64,000 nt of DNA from Hanleya hanleyi (GCA_036873755.1 JAVTVY010017321.1:1-64000); one strand, 5' to 3'. Shown: positions 22,305 to 32,311, numbered from the stretch's first letter. Notes: a model not told the origin generated them from the letters alone. Translations and numbers: made by a program.

Positions 22305-22598
22305 ATGGCCCTGGTCGACCTACGCCTGCTGCACACCTTACAATCTCTGTACCCGGGCCCACCGACGGTGAAAACGCTGAACACCCTCGATGATGAGATG
22401 AGCGAGATTTTACAACGACGGGATTTAAGCGATGGTGTGAACGTACAATTAGACGCTTCAACGATACATTACATTTATGGGCAATACAAGACCCCCGGGC
22501 CAACCCCAGTGTCAGTCGCATATCCACGACCACTCGCACCGACAGTACCCCTTGTTGCACAGCCACCATTCGCAGGTGTATCAACCTCAGCCCCGTAA
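22305..22598 (+). CDS. Polinton small ORF, 97 aa, upstream of minor capsid
   Basis: ATG at 22305 lies 16 nt after the hydrophobic-protein stop. It reads VDLRLLHTLQSLYPGPPTVK, then TLDDEMSEILQRRDLSDG, a helical segment I associate with a conserved Polinton ORF of unknown function, then a Pro-rich tail. The frame is intact. Its stop overlaps the next ATG (TAATG), implying close packing of genes. Confidence 0.55.
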   Translation: MALVDLRLLHTLQSLYPGPPTVKTLNTLDDEMSEILQRRDLSDGVNVQLDASTIHYIYGQYKTPGPTPVSVAYPRPLAPTVPLVAQPPFAGVSTSAP

Positions 22599-22846
22599 TG
22601 GGTGGCAGACGTAGTGATGAAGAGCCTACCCACTACGTTCCAGAGAAGGACAGGCTTGTTTCTGGAGCGGAAGAAAGACCATCTCAACCATGCCCGATGA
22701 ATGATTTGATGAATCATATGATTCGTCAACGCAGGTCACAGGTGGCCCCTAGCGGATGGCAGGATTTCGCCCTGGGGTTGGCAGACATGCTCGTCCGACA
22801 AGAAATGATTGGAAATCCCCAGCGTTGGGCTAGGATGCAACAGTAG
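22598..22846 (+). CDS. Polinton small ORF, 82 aa, unknown
   Basis: The start ATG overlaps the previous stop by one base. It is polar, with HMIRQRRSQVAPSGWQDFAL and LADMLVRQEMIG. No family is recognised. The position between the small helical ORF and the minor capsid gene suggests a structural or accessory role. It could also be the separated C-terminal part of the preceding protein. Confidence 0.4.
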   Translation: MGGRRSDEEPTHYVPEKDRLVSGAEERPSQPCPMNDLMNHMIRQRRSQVAPSGWQDFALGLADMLVRQEMIGNPQRWARMQQ

Positions 22847-22972
22847 TAGCAGATGCCCGTAACACCGACCCACACACCACAACCATCGAGACCCATGACA
22901 CATCCCCAACGATCCCCGACGACCGAGGTTTGGGACGTCTACTGGGGCCGGACGTCGAACACGGCAGTCGTC

Positions 22973-23724
22973 ATGTTCTACCTCACACTGCCAAGTAGCT
23001 GTTCCCGGAAAATACCTTAGCCCAACTTCCGCGCCCCTTACATCTCCCTGGACGATGGGAATGTGGCCTGGTGGATATCCAGTACTCCTATAACTGGTAC
23101 AACGTGCAAAGGGGCACGGAGTGGTACGAGGTCGGGGGCAGGACTTATACCTTCACACTCCCCGAAGGGCAGTACCATACGCATGCCGCGTTCATGGTGG
23201 CCTTTCACAAATTGATGGGGAATCGAACGAGAGCCCGGAACCAGGCCAACCGGATGAAACCCCACCCATTTATCAATGAGGTGAATATGACGTACAACGA
23301 ATACAATCAGAAGTTTCAGTTGATCTCGTGGGCGAGTGTGAGCTAGAGTGTTAGTCCGTTGTCGCAGCAGCTGCTGGGATTGGCAATCCAGACCTACGTC
23401 GGACCTTCCTACAAGCGATGGAAAACCATGATGGGCTTGAATGCGGGGTTATACGAACTCTACGTCTATTCGGGCGTGATCGATACTCACATCGTCGGAG
23501 ATAGTAATGTGTCCCTGCTACGCGTCTGTCCGGTGAACGGGGAATAGGGAGAGCAAGTAACACACAACTGTATCAACGTACTGTATCTACCAGTCCGACA
23601 GACCGACATCCACACCATTAAGATCGCTATAAGGGACGAAACTGGCCGACCGATCGCATTCGAACGAGGAAAAGTGGTGCTGACACTTCATTTTCGCCAG
23701 GCCAGATCGGCCAACTTTACATGA
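22973..23724 (+). pseudogene. Polinton minor capsid protein (penton-type jelly roll), broken
   Basis: It begins MFYLTLPS at 22973, shifts frame near 23010, then reads ECGLVDIQYSYNWYN, YTFTLPEGQYHTH, LYVYSGVIDTHIVGDSN, YLPVRQTDIHTIKIAIRDE and VVLTLHF. These are family landmarks of the Polinton penton-like minor capsid protein. In-frame TAG codons at 23344-23346 and 23545-23547 interrupt an otherwise continuous frame. The protein forms capsid vertices in the family model. Confidence 0.85.
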
Positions 23725-23908
23725 TGAAAGCCGGTATCTTACCAGTGTGATACAGCAAGCTATGTGGACTACTACACGCAACAAGCCGCAGGTAGCCAAC
23801 TTGTCTTTAGCGGCGTACGTATTCAACGGGGTCATGGACTGGGGAATGTGTTCGGGAGCATCGTTAAAACCTTCTTCCCACTGATGACACGCGGATTTAG
23901 AGCGCTCG

Positions 23909-25209
23909 GGGTGCAGTCTACACTAGCCACGGTTTCGCACGAAGTGGCTCCTCTCTAATTCCATAATATGTAAGGTCGCCCGTGTTTGACAGGATGATAG
24001 TTCTTCCTCCCCTTTAACAAAATGATATCTATAATACCATCTTATTGGACGCAACAATTCCTACAAACGGGCATATAACAATTGCTGGTTAAACGCGCCT
24101 ACGTGCCACTACGGAGTAAATCGTAGAAGTGAATATTTGGCAGGATAAACTCAGCACTTTTTCGGGGCGCGAAAATGATGATCCCTTTATGGCGATAAAA
24201 TTTTACAAAAAACGAGTAGATTGAGCCCTGTTTTTCGCCGTTATGAAATGCCCGTTGGCCGGAGAACACTTTCATATGCATACAAGAAAATAATTTCATA
24301 CGTTTTCTTTGGGTGATGGGTGGAATTTGACACATTTTTATACATTTTTTTCAGAAAAGTTGAAGTAGGTTTATAGTGGGCCTCCACAGTTTCGTAGTAA
24401 TGGCCCCTGTCTAATTTCATAATACGATAGACTGCCCGTGTTCCGCTAGAGCATAATTCTTCTTTTCTTCTTAATAGCTCATATCTATAATACCATCCTA
24501 TTCAGCATTATCAACGCTGCAAACGAGCATGTACAAATCGATGGCTGGCTTCGCCTACACGCTGATCGGGATCATGGAGTAAATTTTGTCCTGCCTCAGT
24601 TATGCCCCTTGGGTGTGCCTAAAAATCTACGGGGGGAAAATCTGACAAAAAACTGGCAGGTTGACCCCCACTTTTTTGCCTTTTTAAGTTGCGACCGGAC
24701 CAGGGAAGGTGAGTAAGAAGTTTAATTGAAATCGCTCTGACAGATTTTTCTGGAAATTGAACCGAATTTGACAATTTTTCGACATTTTAAGGGGTTTTCT
24801 AGGAAAAATGGAGCAAGCCTGGAAGGGAATGTTCGAGATTCATTTTTCTATAACATACCAGTGCTATGTCTTAAAATGATAGCTTAATCATGCTCTTTCA
24901 GAAAATATATACATATAAGTGATTTGGGTTGAAAATTTTACGATAATTGGTTACCGAAAAACGGACCCATAGTCTATTCCATGCCGAATGGAAGAATCAC
25001 TGGAGTGCACCCTAAGGAGGATGCGTGCCCTTTCTTTTAAATTTCAATAGCTCACTTGTCTCCTGAAATGATGGCACGAGTATGCCCTCTCAGAAAATGT
25101 ATACTTTTACAGGTTTGTTTGTTTTTGGAGAATTTACAACTAATCATGTCCGAAGAGCCGAACCCATGCCTATTTTCAACCGCACATAATTTAGGTGTGG
25201 ACTGCACCC
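23909..25209 (+). mobile_element. MITE family copy A with nested copy B
   Basis: Starts GGGTGCAGTCTACAC and ends GTGGACTGCACCC, terminal inverted repeats of about 15 bp. Flanks are TCG (23906-23908) and TCG (25210-25212), a 3-bp duplication as in PIF/Harbinger-like or CACTA-like elements. It encodes no transposase. Copy B (24376-25012) is a relative inserted inside it, flanked by TAT/TAA. The uninterrupted match in copy D confirms the empty site. Confidence 0.8.
24376..25012 (+). mobile_element. MITE family copy B, nested in copy A
   Basis: Starts AGTGGGCCTCCACAGTTTCG and ends CACTGGAGTGCACCC. Its interior repeats blocks of copy A (CTAATTTCATAATACGATAG, ATATCTATAATACCATC, CTTTCAGAAAATATATAC). 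Element D reads straight across the corresponding position (CTTTAAGGAGG, reverse complement), showing that B is a secondary insertion. Confidence 0.75.
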
Positions 25210-25438
25210 TCGGGAAACAAGCGGTCCAAAGTGGGGTGCAAGCCCTGGGTTATGCCTTCAGCGGCGTCCCCGTCTAAGAGGCAGTTAAACGCCGAGTCAA
25301 AGAAGCGGGCGGTATCTTTGTCTCCAAAGCCGAAGGAGCCATAGGAAATAAAATACCTGCACCCAAGATACCTCTCACCAATCTACTACCGATCAAGCGA
25401 CGACGCACATCAAAGAACCGGGATATCTGTGAGTAACC

Positions 25439-26711
25439 ATGTCCTTCATCCATCCACCAACAGCGAATTTGATTTGTGGCCGTACCGACGACCCAGACCA
25501 AAGCCGTAGAGGGGCAATGGGTGAAACATCTCCCTCTTTACAGCATCACCGAGTCGAGCCCTATCGAATTCCTCATTCCTAACGCTGATACGGCGGATTT
25601 GACCCACACCTACTTGTACGTGAAAGCCAATGTCGTCAATGGCAAAGGAATCAATCTCGCGAACGATGCCCCGGTGGGCCTAGTCAACCTCTGACTCCAC
25701 TCTCTGTTCACCAGGTGGATGTGATTCTTAGCGACAAACTCGTAAGTGCATCGACCAAAACCTACCCCTATCGCGCCTGCATCGAAACGTTGCTGTCCTA
25801 CGACCGAGAAGCCCAAAAGTCTCACTTAACGACACCCTTGTACTAACGGGACACCCCCGGACACATGGAGACGGCCGACAATGCCAGATGAAACAAACGT
25901 CAGGGTTTCACAGCGAACAGTCGATCGGTGGATCTCATGGAATCTCTCCATGGGGACCTGCTCATGCAAGACCGCTAGCTGTTGAACAGCGTGCCCATCA
26001 AACTCCGACTGACGCGAGCGTCCCCGGCCTTTGCATTACAGGCTTCTGGTGCCGCGCCTGACTATAAGATTGTCATCCAAGAGGATGCCTCGTACGTCCG
26101 CAAAGTGAAACCGAATCAAGCTGTGCAACTGGGTGATATCACAGTCTTGGAGCAAAAACCAGCCCATTACCCCCATCCGACGTGTGCAAACAAAAGATTT
26201 TTCCGTTCCGGCTCAGAATCTGGTCACCAGCGAAGAACATTTATTTCTGCTTTATTTCTGGGTTTGCCCAAGTGGCTGCTCATAGCCTGTGTAGGGAACA
26301 CCAGTTTCAGTGGGACGTATGCGGACAACCTCTTCTACTACAGGCATTTCAACATCAACTTTGTGGCCAAACATGTGGACGAACAGCAGGCTCCAGCACG
26401 GCCCCTCCAATCGGATTTTAGGCTGCGCAATTACATCCGGAGTTACCAGAACCTCTATGCGGCCAAGGATAAAATCGACCTGGACGAAAGGAACCACATC
26501 GATCGGAACGCCTATTGTGACGGGTACACGTTTTTCTGCTTCGACCTCACTCCGACATTAGACGACCGTCAGCTGAACCTCCTCAAGAAGGGAAACTTGC
26601 GAATGGAAATCCACTTCGGTACACCACTGCCCATCACTATAAATGTCATTTGCAACGCCGAATTCGACAACATCATTCAAGTCGACAAGAGCCGATACGA
26701 TTCATCGGCAC
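25439..26711 (+). pseudogene. Polinton major capsid protein (double jelly roll), broken
   Basis: ATG at 25439 starts MSFIHPPTA, and a frameshift soon follows. Frame 25476 reads WVKHLPLYSITESSPIEFLI, TYLYVKANVVNGKG and NDAPVGLVNL. A further frame reads VHQVDVILSDKLVSASTKTY and YPYRACIETLLSYDREAQ. The frame from 25982 reads NSVPIKLRLTRASPAFALQA, and the frame to 26710 reads GYTFFCFDLTPTLDD, NLLKKGNLRMEIHFG and VICNAEFDNIIQVD. These are family landmarks in correct order over ~430 codons. At least four frameshifts or stops are present. It forms the icosahedral shell in the family model. Confidence 0.88.
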
Positions 26712-26938
26712 GAACTGTCTTTCAATGGGTGTGCCCGAGAAGTGTTCCCGCTAGACCCTGCTGCATACGTGCTCAACACAGACCCGATGGATTAACCCGG
26801 AGAGCAATGGGTGGCCGTGTACTTGACTGAAGATGTATTGGTGTATGACTTTATCGAATATCATTTCAATGTACAAACCCAGGACTTTGAACACTTTGCT
26901 GGGGTACCCCATTTTGTCGTAAGGGGAGACAGGTATAC
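26712..26938 (+). pseudogene. Adenain-like cysteine protease remnant with His to Gln change
   Basis: Reads LDPAAYVLNTDPMD, a stop, then PGEQWVAVYLTED. In Polinton and adenovirus-type maturation proteases the segment is GxHW and the His is catalytic; here Gln occupies that place. The following Asp and Cys motifs are absent, and the sequence continues into unrelated residues (FIEYHFNVQTQDFEHF). The gene is truncated and inactive. It follows the capsid gene directly, the usual Polinton order. Confidence 0.75.
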
Positions 26939-26945
26939 ACATGGC

Positions 26946-26985
26946 AAACCGGTTTGAACCGGTTAAAAAGTTTTATAAAAGCGAG
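26946..26985 (+). promoter_or_regulatory. AACCGGTT repeat operator and TATA box
   Basis: AACCGGTTTGAACCGGTT, two 8-bp palindromes in direct order, is followed after about 10 nt by TTTATAAAAG. A related ACCGGTTTGAACC lies upstream of the second zinc-finger frame near 27281-27293, and CGATTTGAACCAGTT near 27223. Promoter function is inference. Confidence 0.5.
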
Positions 26986-27017
26986 CGTACAGATCGTTTC
27001 AGCAGACACTTTGCTAT

Positions 27018-27110
27018 GATGTTCACGTGCATGGCGTGCTCGAGCCCTTTTATCGCCTAGCTAGTTTACATCGTCACGCACGTGGTCGTCTCAAGACCGG
27101 GAGGGCACAG
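27018..27110 (+). pseudogene. Zinc-finger gene remnant (first copy)
   Basis: ATGATGTTCACGTGC starts MMFTCMACSSPF, then stops. In the shifted frame the sequence continues like a C2H2 finger (ASLHRHARGR). It parallels the start of the downstream gene (MFTCTTCSKSF), suggesting a local duplication of promoter and 5' end. It is short and broken. Confidence 0.45.
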
Positions 27111-27339
27111 TGAAAATGTTGAGGAGCACATGAATACTCGAGTTGAAGACCCCATGGAGATTGGGATGGATGAGCCCTGCCCTGTACCTTCCTGGCCTAC
27201 CCAATGGGGGTCATGGCGTGAATCGATTTGAACCAGTTATATCAACATTAGAATGGGAATTCTCAAAAGTCTAAAGTGGAACCGGTTTGAACCCACAAAG
27301 GAAGCATGCTAACCCACTTCGTCAAACATTCTTCCGGGA

Positions 27340-28006
27340 TGTTCACGTGTACCACTTGTTCTAAGTCATTTACACACTTGCACCACTTACGTCGTCATGA
27401 ATCCGCCAGCCATGGCATCACTACGCAGTGTACCTGCACGATCTGCGGGGAGATCTTCAATCAGCCGAATGGTTACACCATGGGCCAGCGGGCAAAGAGG
27501 AATGCCAGACATGCGGATACCGTTTCAAAGGCCTGTATCAGTTTCATCGTCGCCAACGCATACGACAGCCTGGGTCGCATTTGCGGGAGTCTGTAGAGAG
27601 ACCAGCTACCTCACCATCTTCTGAGTTTCATCCACCGGCCATCCCATCTGTCACACCACCAAAGCCTATGCAGGATGATTCAACACCCATGTAGATCGAG
27701 CCCCGAGTTGAGATGCCAACTGACAGTAATCCACTGCCCGAGCCCATGGAGGTCGATCTGCTGCCCATCCAACCTATGTATCCAACCACTCCTGGACAGG
27801 TTAGCGATGCCGTGTGTTTCGTGAACGATCCACGGACCGTGTCCAATGATCTTCTACCGGCCGCCCATCCAGTGAGGGAAATGTATCAACGCCATTGGGC
27901 TACCATCCGTCAGTGTTTTCATCGTCATCGCCCATTGCTAGATTTTTACAATATCCGCCCAGACCACCTCACGCATCTACGGGGCTGTATGGAAGCCATC
28001 ATTTAA
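27340..28006 (+). pseudogene. C2H2 zinc-finger protein of Polinton 1
   Basis: From ATG 27340 the frame reads MFTCTTCSKSFTHLHHLRRH, a C-x2-C-x12-H-x4-H finger, then CTICGEIFNQ, a second finger. A frameshift near 27490 leads to CQTCGYRFKGLYQFHRRQR (third finger), a Pro/Ser-rich linker, an in-frame TAG at 27692-27694, and a helical end (VREMYQRHWATIRQCFHRHR). It lies last before the right TIR. The palindromic element at 36-43 kb carries zinc-finger genes of similar layout, so it is probably a regulatory gene of this element family. Confidence 0.65.
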
Positions 28007-28239
28007 GATCAATCAAATGTCTTAATCCGGTATTACTACCCTAGCGCCAATATCTGTGTCCTCGACCACCCCTTCATCATCACAGGGCGTGCGTCGCTTT
28101 AGCCGGCATTGGTCCAAGTCGAGACATTAGATCCGTTGGCATGGGCCCAGAAACAACGTCTCAACACCCAATGGAATGTGGAAAGGGTGACCAATGTGAC
28201 ATTTTAAGTTACCAAACTGACAGATAACTTGAATGGTCA

Positions 28240-28335
28240 CACATACCAAAGGCGTCTCCCCCGATTGCGGCATGCTGTACCATTGGGGATGATAAAATGA
28301 TTGGATTGTAATACTTGTTGTTGCTGTTCTCTCTA
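28240..28335 (+). terminator. 3' hairpin module after the Polinton 1 zinc-finger region
   Basis: CATACC...CTCCCCC...GCATG is followed by ACCATTGGGGATGATAAAATG and ACTTGTTGTTGCTGTTCTCT. Matches the modules at 21136, 38236 and 41243 in order and spacing, with a weaker stem. Confidence 0.55.
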
Positions 28336-28434
28336 ACCAATCAGAATAGTGCTTAGCACGGACTACATCCGTGGGGCATAGTTGCGTTTGTGCGAACAAA
28401 CAACAGTGTGCTTAGTTAGTCTCTCTTTCAGAAG

Positions 28435-28930
28435 AGTTCCCCGCGTAGAGTCTACCCCACGAGGACCCACATGCTCATGCTATGGGATATATGTATGTAT
28501 AGCGGCTCGCCTATGTCCAGCATAGCGGTGTAAAGTCCATTTTCCGCTTTTTATTTGTGAGAAAAACACTACTTTTACATGCACCTGCTATCCCATTCTC
28601 CACCTCTCGCCTGGCCACGACCCCTGGGGACCGATTTTACTTCACCTAGACACCCATTTAATGGGGGTTTACTATATTTTAGGGGTAAAGTCCGTGTTTC
28701 CGGATTTTTTCCCGGGGAAGTTTTATATCCACCCACCCATTACTTGATCGGCCTCGAGGAGCGCTTCAATATGACACTTTCCCGATTCCGTAGGCCCATC
28801 CCGACCCCAAAATGTCCATACAATGGGGAATTTCTACTATTCTACTATTCCCCAACTGCGAATACGCAAATGGATACCGAAAGTCAAGTGACCGGAAATG
28901 ACTTTCACATGGGCTTTGACATCAAGATAA
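28435..28930 (-). repeat. Right terminal inverted repeat of Polinton 1 (outer end lost)
   Basis: Inverted match to 18270-18560 (TCTACCCCACGAGGAC, ACTTGATCGGC, TTCTACTATTC, ATGGATACCGAAAGTC). It also holds a copy of the ~150-bp unit found in the palindrome (GGGGACCGAT...TTTTAGGGGTAAAGTCCGTG) that is only partial in the left repeat. Confidence 0.7.
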
Positions 28931-29124
28931 GAGTTTCTCCGCCCGGTGCGCTTTCCCGAGGACGTACCCGCTGTTCCAGCACGCCAGACAAATCCCGAAT
29001 AACGTCTCTTCTGCGTCATCTTCGCGCCCGTGCTATTCCTGTCCCCATTCTTGTCGCCCATCAAATTGAAATCTGCCGTCCGCCATTTTAAAGCAATAAT
29101 ACCAGTCTGATATCCTACACCAAT

Positions 29125-30108
29125 ATGGCGACAGTATACGTAAGAAAAATCGATCCTTATCAGCGACTCATAGTGATACTCGGTATCAAAGGGCACCGGC
29201 AAAGCGTTGTTGTGACGAACAACCCCAGCCTGATAGGCCAGAACCATCTGTTATCCATCCGGTTTCTCAATCTTGGTCACAACGATGTCACTGTCACGGG
29301 TACAGCACGTTTAGCCTTCTTCTTCACTATTACCAGCACAGATGCGAACCGCAGATGTGAGCAACATCGGACGGGCCATAGTGAAGAAGATCTACATCAA
29401 GGTCGAGGAAAATGAAGTCCTCAGCTTAGACGACAGCGACGTGTTCCTGAGTTACCGGTACTCAAACATGGAAAACCACACACGAGCGCGAGAGTGCAGT
29501 TTACCAGGGCATCCAGAATTATGATGTGGCAACTCTGGGGGTCGGGGCGGGAAAGGCGGACGGTAAAAAAAAGACAAGGCTTTATCGGATACACAGAACC
29601 TTTCCTTTTCCTAAGCAAGAGCGATCCGGTGTGGCACATCAATCTCAACACACCAGCCCGATCGTTGAAAGGACTTCGGTTGCTGTTCGAAGACCCAGTA
29701 CAAGATGGTCCATACAAACGCGACCCAAAAAATTTCTTCAATCCAAAGATCACTATAGCCATCGTGACAATGGAAGGCATTCCTAATCAGCTGTACGCAT
29801 CAGGTCTGGTTCCTTATCAGCACTGGGATGAAATCAGAAAGTACTTTAGTGGTAGAAGACTCCGACCCGTGCTGCAAAAGGTTTCAACCTTGAGTGACAT
29901 TGGGATCAGCAGATACTTAACACACCGATACGCCTTTTGCTCGACCTTGGCGCCACTGATGATGATTGCTCGAGCCGACGAGTAGAAAACGGCTCAGAGA
30001 CCATTATCATCCAACCGAAAAGGAAGTTTCAGGAGGCTGGCGTATTACATTATTACTTGTACATCATTATGGACGCGCAGCTGCACATTGAAAATGGTGT
30101 TTACTAGC
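29125..30108 (+). pseudogene. Probable major capsid protein of the second Polinton lineage, broken
   Basis: ATG 29125 reads MATVYVRKIDPYQRL, TNNPSLIG and NLGHNDVTVTGTARLAFFF. A frameshift near 29350 leads to NIGRAIVKKIYIKVEENEVL. Another frame reads FKNPKI-like FFNPKITIAIVTMEGIPNQL, SGLVPYQHWDEIRKYFSG and SRYLTHRY. The last part reads LYIIMDAQLHIENGVYY before the stop at 30106-30108. The pattern matches a ~330-430-residue protein that sits beside the packaging ATPase in some Polinton-like elements. Assigning it as the double-jelly-roll capsid is inference. The sequence is unrelated to the Polinton 1 capsid. Confidence 0.6.
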
Positions 30109-30185
30109 CGTCGTTCCGACAGTCCCAGCGGCGGCAGTCCCAGCCGTCGCGGGAACACCGCTGGGACAAAAACCGCGCCCGAAAA

Positions 30186-30568
30186 ATGGCATCTTTCGGT
30201 CACGCAATTATCTGTGACCAGACCGAATGCGGTGAAACCAAGTTCGTCCTGGACCTCATCGAATCCTCTCTAGAACGAGGAGGGCATCGAAGCACCATTC
30301 ATGACTGTAGCGCGATAAATCTATCTTTTTCGAGGCGTCGCGCGGATCCTTGCGCAAAACGTTGTCTGGGAGGACTTCCGAGTGCAAATTAATTGGGTAG
30401 CCCTCTTATAATGTAGAGACCGAGATTCTTTCGACGAGTGCTTACGGGAGAACGATGTTCACACCTCTGAAGAAAGGGCAGCCCTAAGGCAGGAGACGGG
30501 CAAAAGTAAGCACTCAAAGCTTCTGCTGAAGACTGACCAGCCTACATCGTATCTTTTGCTTGAGTGAT
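30186..30568 (+). pseudogene. Second packaging ATPase, P-loop mutated and middle deleted
   Basis: Starts MASFGHAIICDQTECGETKF; the P-loop position reads DQTECGET where GxxxxGKT is expected, so both the first Gly and the catalytic Lys are replaced (Lys by Glu). FVLDLIES follows. The sequence then jumps to a C-terminal piece (FDECLRENDVHTSEERAALR, HSKLLLKTDQPTSYLLL) ending near 30568, so the Walker B segment is missing. It differs from the Polinton 1 ATPase. Confidence 0.6.
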
Positions 30569-30645
30569 ATTTACCTCTGTTGAGCTGTGTTCAGATCTGT
30601 TTAACCGCGCTAAGCTCGGTTAAAACAAGAGCCGTCGTCCCAACT

Positions 30646-30861
30646 ATGTGGACCGTCGTCAACCCCTTCTTGATCGGCATTCTGTTGCTAATTTGTTTAC
30701 TGGGCCTCCGCGACTATATTAGACTCCGACGTTTCCTAACCCTTGCGTTGTCTGTCGAGCAACCCATCATTTTGACAGCTGGGACCGCGCGGACAGCACA
30801 ATGGACGCCGAAGACATCCTTGAGGAAACCCCCCAAAAATCACCCCGAGGACGGCACCTAA
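30646..30861 (+). CDS. Small membrane protein, 71 aa
   Basis: ATG 30646 gives MWTVVNPFLIGILLLICLLG, a single N-terminal membrane helix, then a basic Pro-rich tail. It overlaps the next frame (ATG 30801) in another phase. No family is recognised. Small membrane ORFs at this place are plausible for virus-like elements. Confidence 0.4.
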   Translation: MWTVVNPFLIGILLLICLLGLRDYIRLRRFLTLALSVEQPIILTAGTARTAQWTPKTSLRKPPKNHPEDGT

Positions 30862-31120
30862 AAATACGATTCCCCTAAGGACTCCAGTACTGGCGCGCAT
30901 CAGCCGGATGCGGTCTCCGCACGGCGAGAACGTCTGGCCTCAATGGTCGCGGATGATGAAGCCAAAAATATCTGGACCGTCAAATCACTCTTGCGGAGCT
31001 GGAAAAAATGAGCAATGAAGAGATCTTGAAGATGTACGGGCGCCATGAAGCACGGCTTGGAGCTACCATGAGTAATGCCCTGGGAAGTATAGCTCTATGT
31101 ATGTATAGGGTACTATAGAT
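30801..31120 (+). pseudogene. Polinton small structural-type ORF (helical C-terminus)
   Basis: ATG 30801 reads MDAEDILEETPQKSPRGRH, with frameshifts after that. The end reads LAELEKMSNEEILKMYGRHE and ARLGATMSNALGSIAL, a helix pattern I have seen in a short Polinton ORF of unknown function. It stops in TATA-rich sequence near 31100-31120. Confidence 0.45.
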
Positions 31121-31850
31121 ATTAGTTAGTGAAAAGGGAAGATGAATTATCATGCTGTCAAAATTTGGCGACCATTATTGTGAAATCAGGGAGGGGCCAC
31201 TTTGTGCGAAACCGTGGCAAGCGTCGAGTGCACCCTTAAAAGCTAGGATTTTTTTTTCTTCAGAATTTCTGTGTTCATGGCTATGCCAATCCGGCAATGT
31301 GCGCGAGTGTCGCGGTATGCGACACCCGCTTGTAGTATGCCGTTGTTTGGAATATCCCACTAATCACTTTAACCATCTTTATTTTGGCGAGTTTTCCTCA
31401 ACAATCAGAAGTTCATGAGCTCAATAAGAATATCATAGTCTTACGGTTCGAAAGTGCCATTCAAACACATGTACAATGATCGGGAATATCGAACAGCTTT
31501 CGAATGATACACGACCAGCCACAGAAATGCAAAAATAGCTGAAACTTGCTAGTTTCAGCAATATTTCAGTTGAATAGAGACATACAGGGCTTAACTGTTA
31601 ACATATATGTCAATTCAAGGGGAGGTAATTTGTATAGTTTGAAATAGCTTATATGCTATGCCAATACAATTATACCATGTAGTATGCATAAATTCGAAGC
31701 TTTTCTGACAGAGATAAATGGAATTTACGATCCTGTTCAATATAAAATCAATATAATTCTTGAATAAGCGCTTTTAACGAGTGCCGTGGAGGAGAAACTA
31801 CATGATTTGGCCTGCTGGTGTATTATCTCCGAGCAATGGAGCCCACATTA
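31121..31850. other. Non-coding AT-rich stretch
   Basis: No gene seen. One perfect hairpin GCTGAAAC-TTGCTA-GTTTCAGC lies at about 31539-31560. Confidence 0.5.
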
Positions 31851-31851
31851 A

Positions 31852-32262
31852 GGGTAGCGTCCACACCTGAATTCTGTGCGGCTGAAATCAGGCATGGGTC
31901 CGGCTATCCGGTCATAAATATTTGTAACATCATCAACAAAAACCCTGTAAAAGTATATATTTTCTGAAAGGGCATACTCTGGCCATTATTTTAGGAGACA
32001 CGTGGACTATGGACATTGAGAAGAAAAAACGCGCGCAATCCTCCTTAAAGCTTCTTCAACTGTTCTGAAATATGTCAAATTCGACCCACTAGTCGGAGAA
32101 TTTGTTACATATGTCAAATTTCTTCGTCCAATGGGCATTTTAAAATGGAGGAAAAACAAGGAGTCGACCTACTCGTTTCTTGTAAAATGACGTAGTTATC
32201 ATTTTCGCGCCCCGAAAACGTGCGGATTTTGGCCTGCCAAATATTCACTCCCAGGCAATATT
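31852..32262 (-). mobile_element. MITE family copy D (inverted, 5'-truncated)
   Basis: The left edge GGGTAGCGTCCACACCTGAATT is the inverted counterpart of the copy A end (AATTTAGGTGTGGACTGCACCC). The body matches A in reverse, including TTTTCGGGGCGCGAAAATGA and GTGAATATTTGGCAGG. It lacks copy B, giving the uninterrupted reference site. Confidence 0.7.
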
Positions 32263-32311
32263 ACTCTATAGTGCTACACAGGGTAGCACGCGACGTGCGA
32301 CCGACCCTGTG

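Larger units (their letters stand above)
23740..25436 (+). pseudogene. PX-like Polinton virion protein, split by a MITE
   Basis: The N-terminal part (23745-23908) reads VDYYTQQAAGSQLVFSGVRI then QRGHGLGNVFGSIVK and PLMTRGFRAL, a glycine-rich segment typical of the protein preceding the major capsid in Polintons. The C-terminal part (25213-25436) reads KQAVQSGVQALGYAFSG, an in-frame TAA at about 25275, then EAVKRRVKEAGG and a basic tail PIKRRRTSKNRDI. The MITE at 23909-25209 separates them. The stop lies 2 nt before the capsid ATG. Confidence 0.75.
18185..28930 (+). mobile_element. Polinton/Maverick element 1 (degraded, polymerase not seen)
   Basis: The left end AGTAGTATATAAAG matches the start of the 36267 element (AGTAGTATATAGAAG). 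Sequence inside the left end (18270-18560) recurs inverted at 28435-28930. In plus-strand order it holds integrase, packaging ATPase, hydrophobic protein, two small ORFs, minor capsid, PX-like, major capsid, protease and zinc-finger genes, which is the Polinton morphogenesis set. No polymerase B is found here. Nearly every long gene has frameshifts or stops. The right terminus is lost against the second Polinton-like fragment. Confidence 0.85.

Noticed and set aside
28579..29091. 170-codon plus-strand open frame
   Set aside because: It coincides with the right TIR of Polinton 1 and its repeat unit; no domain, and the inverted copy at 18.2-18.5 kb does not keep the frame.
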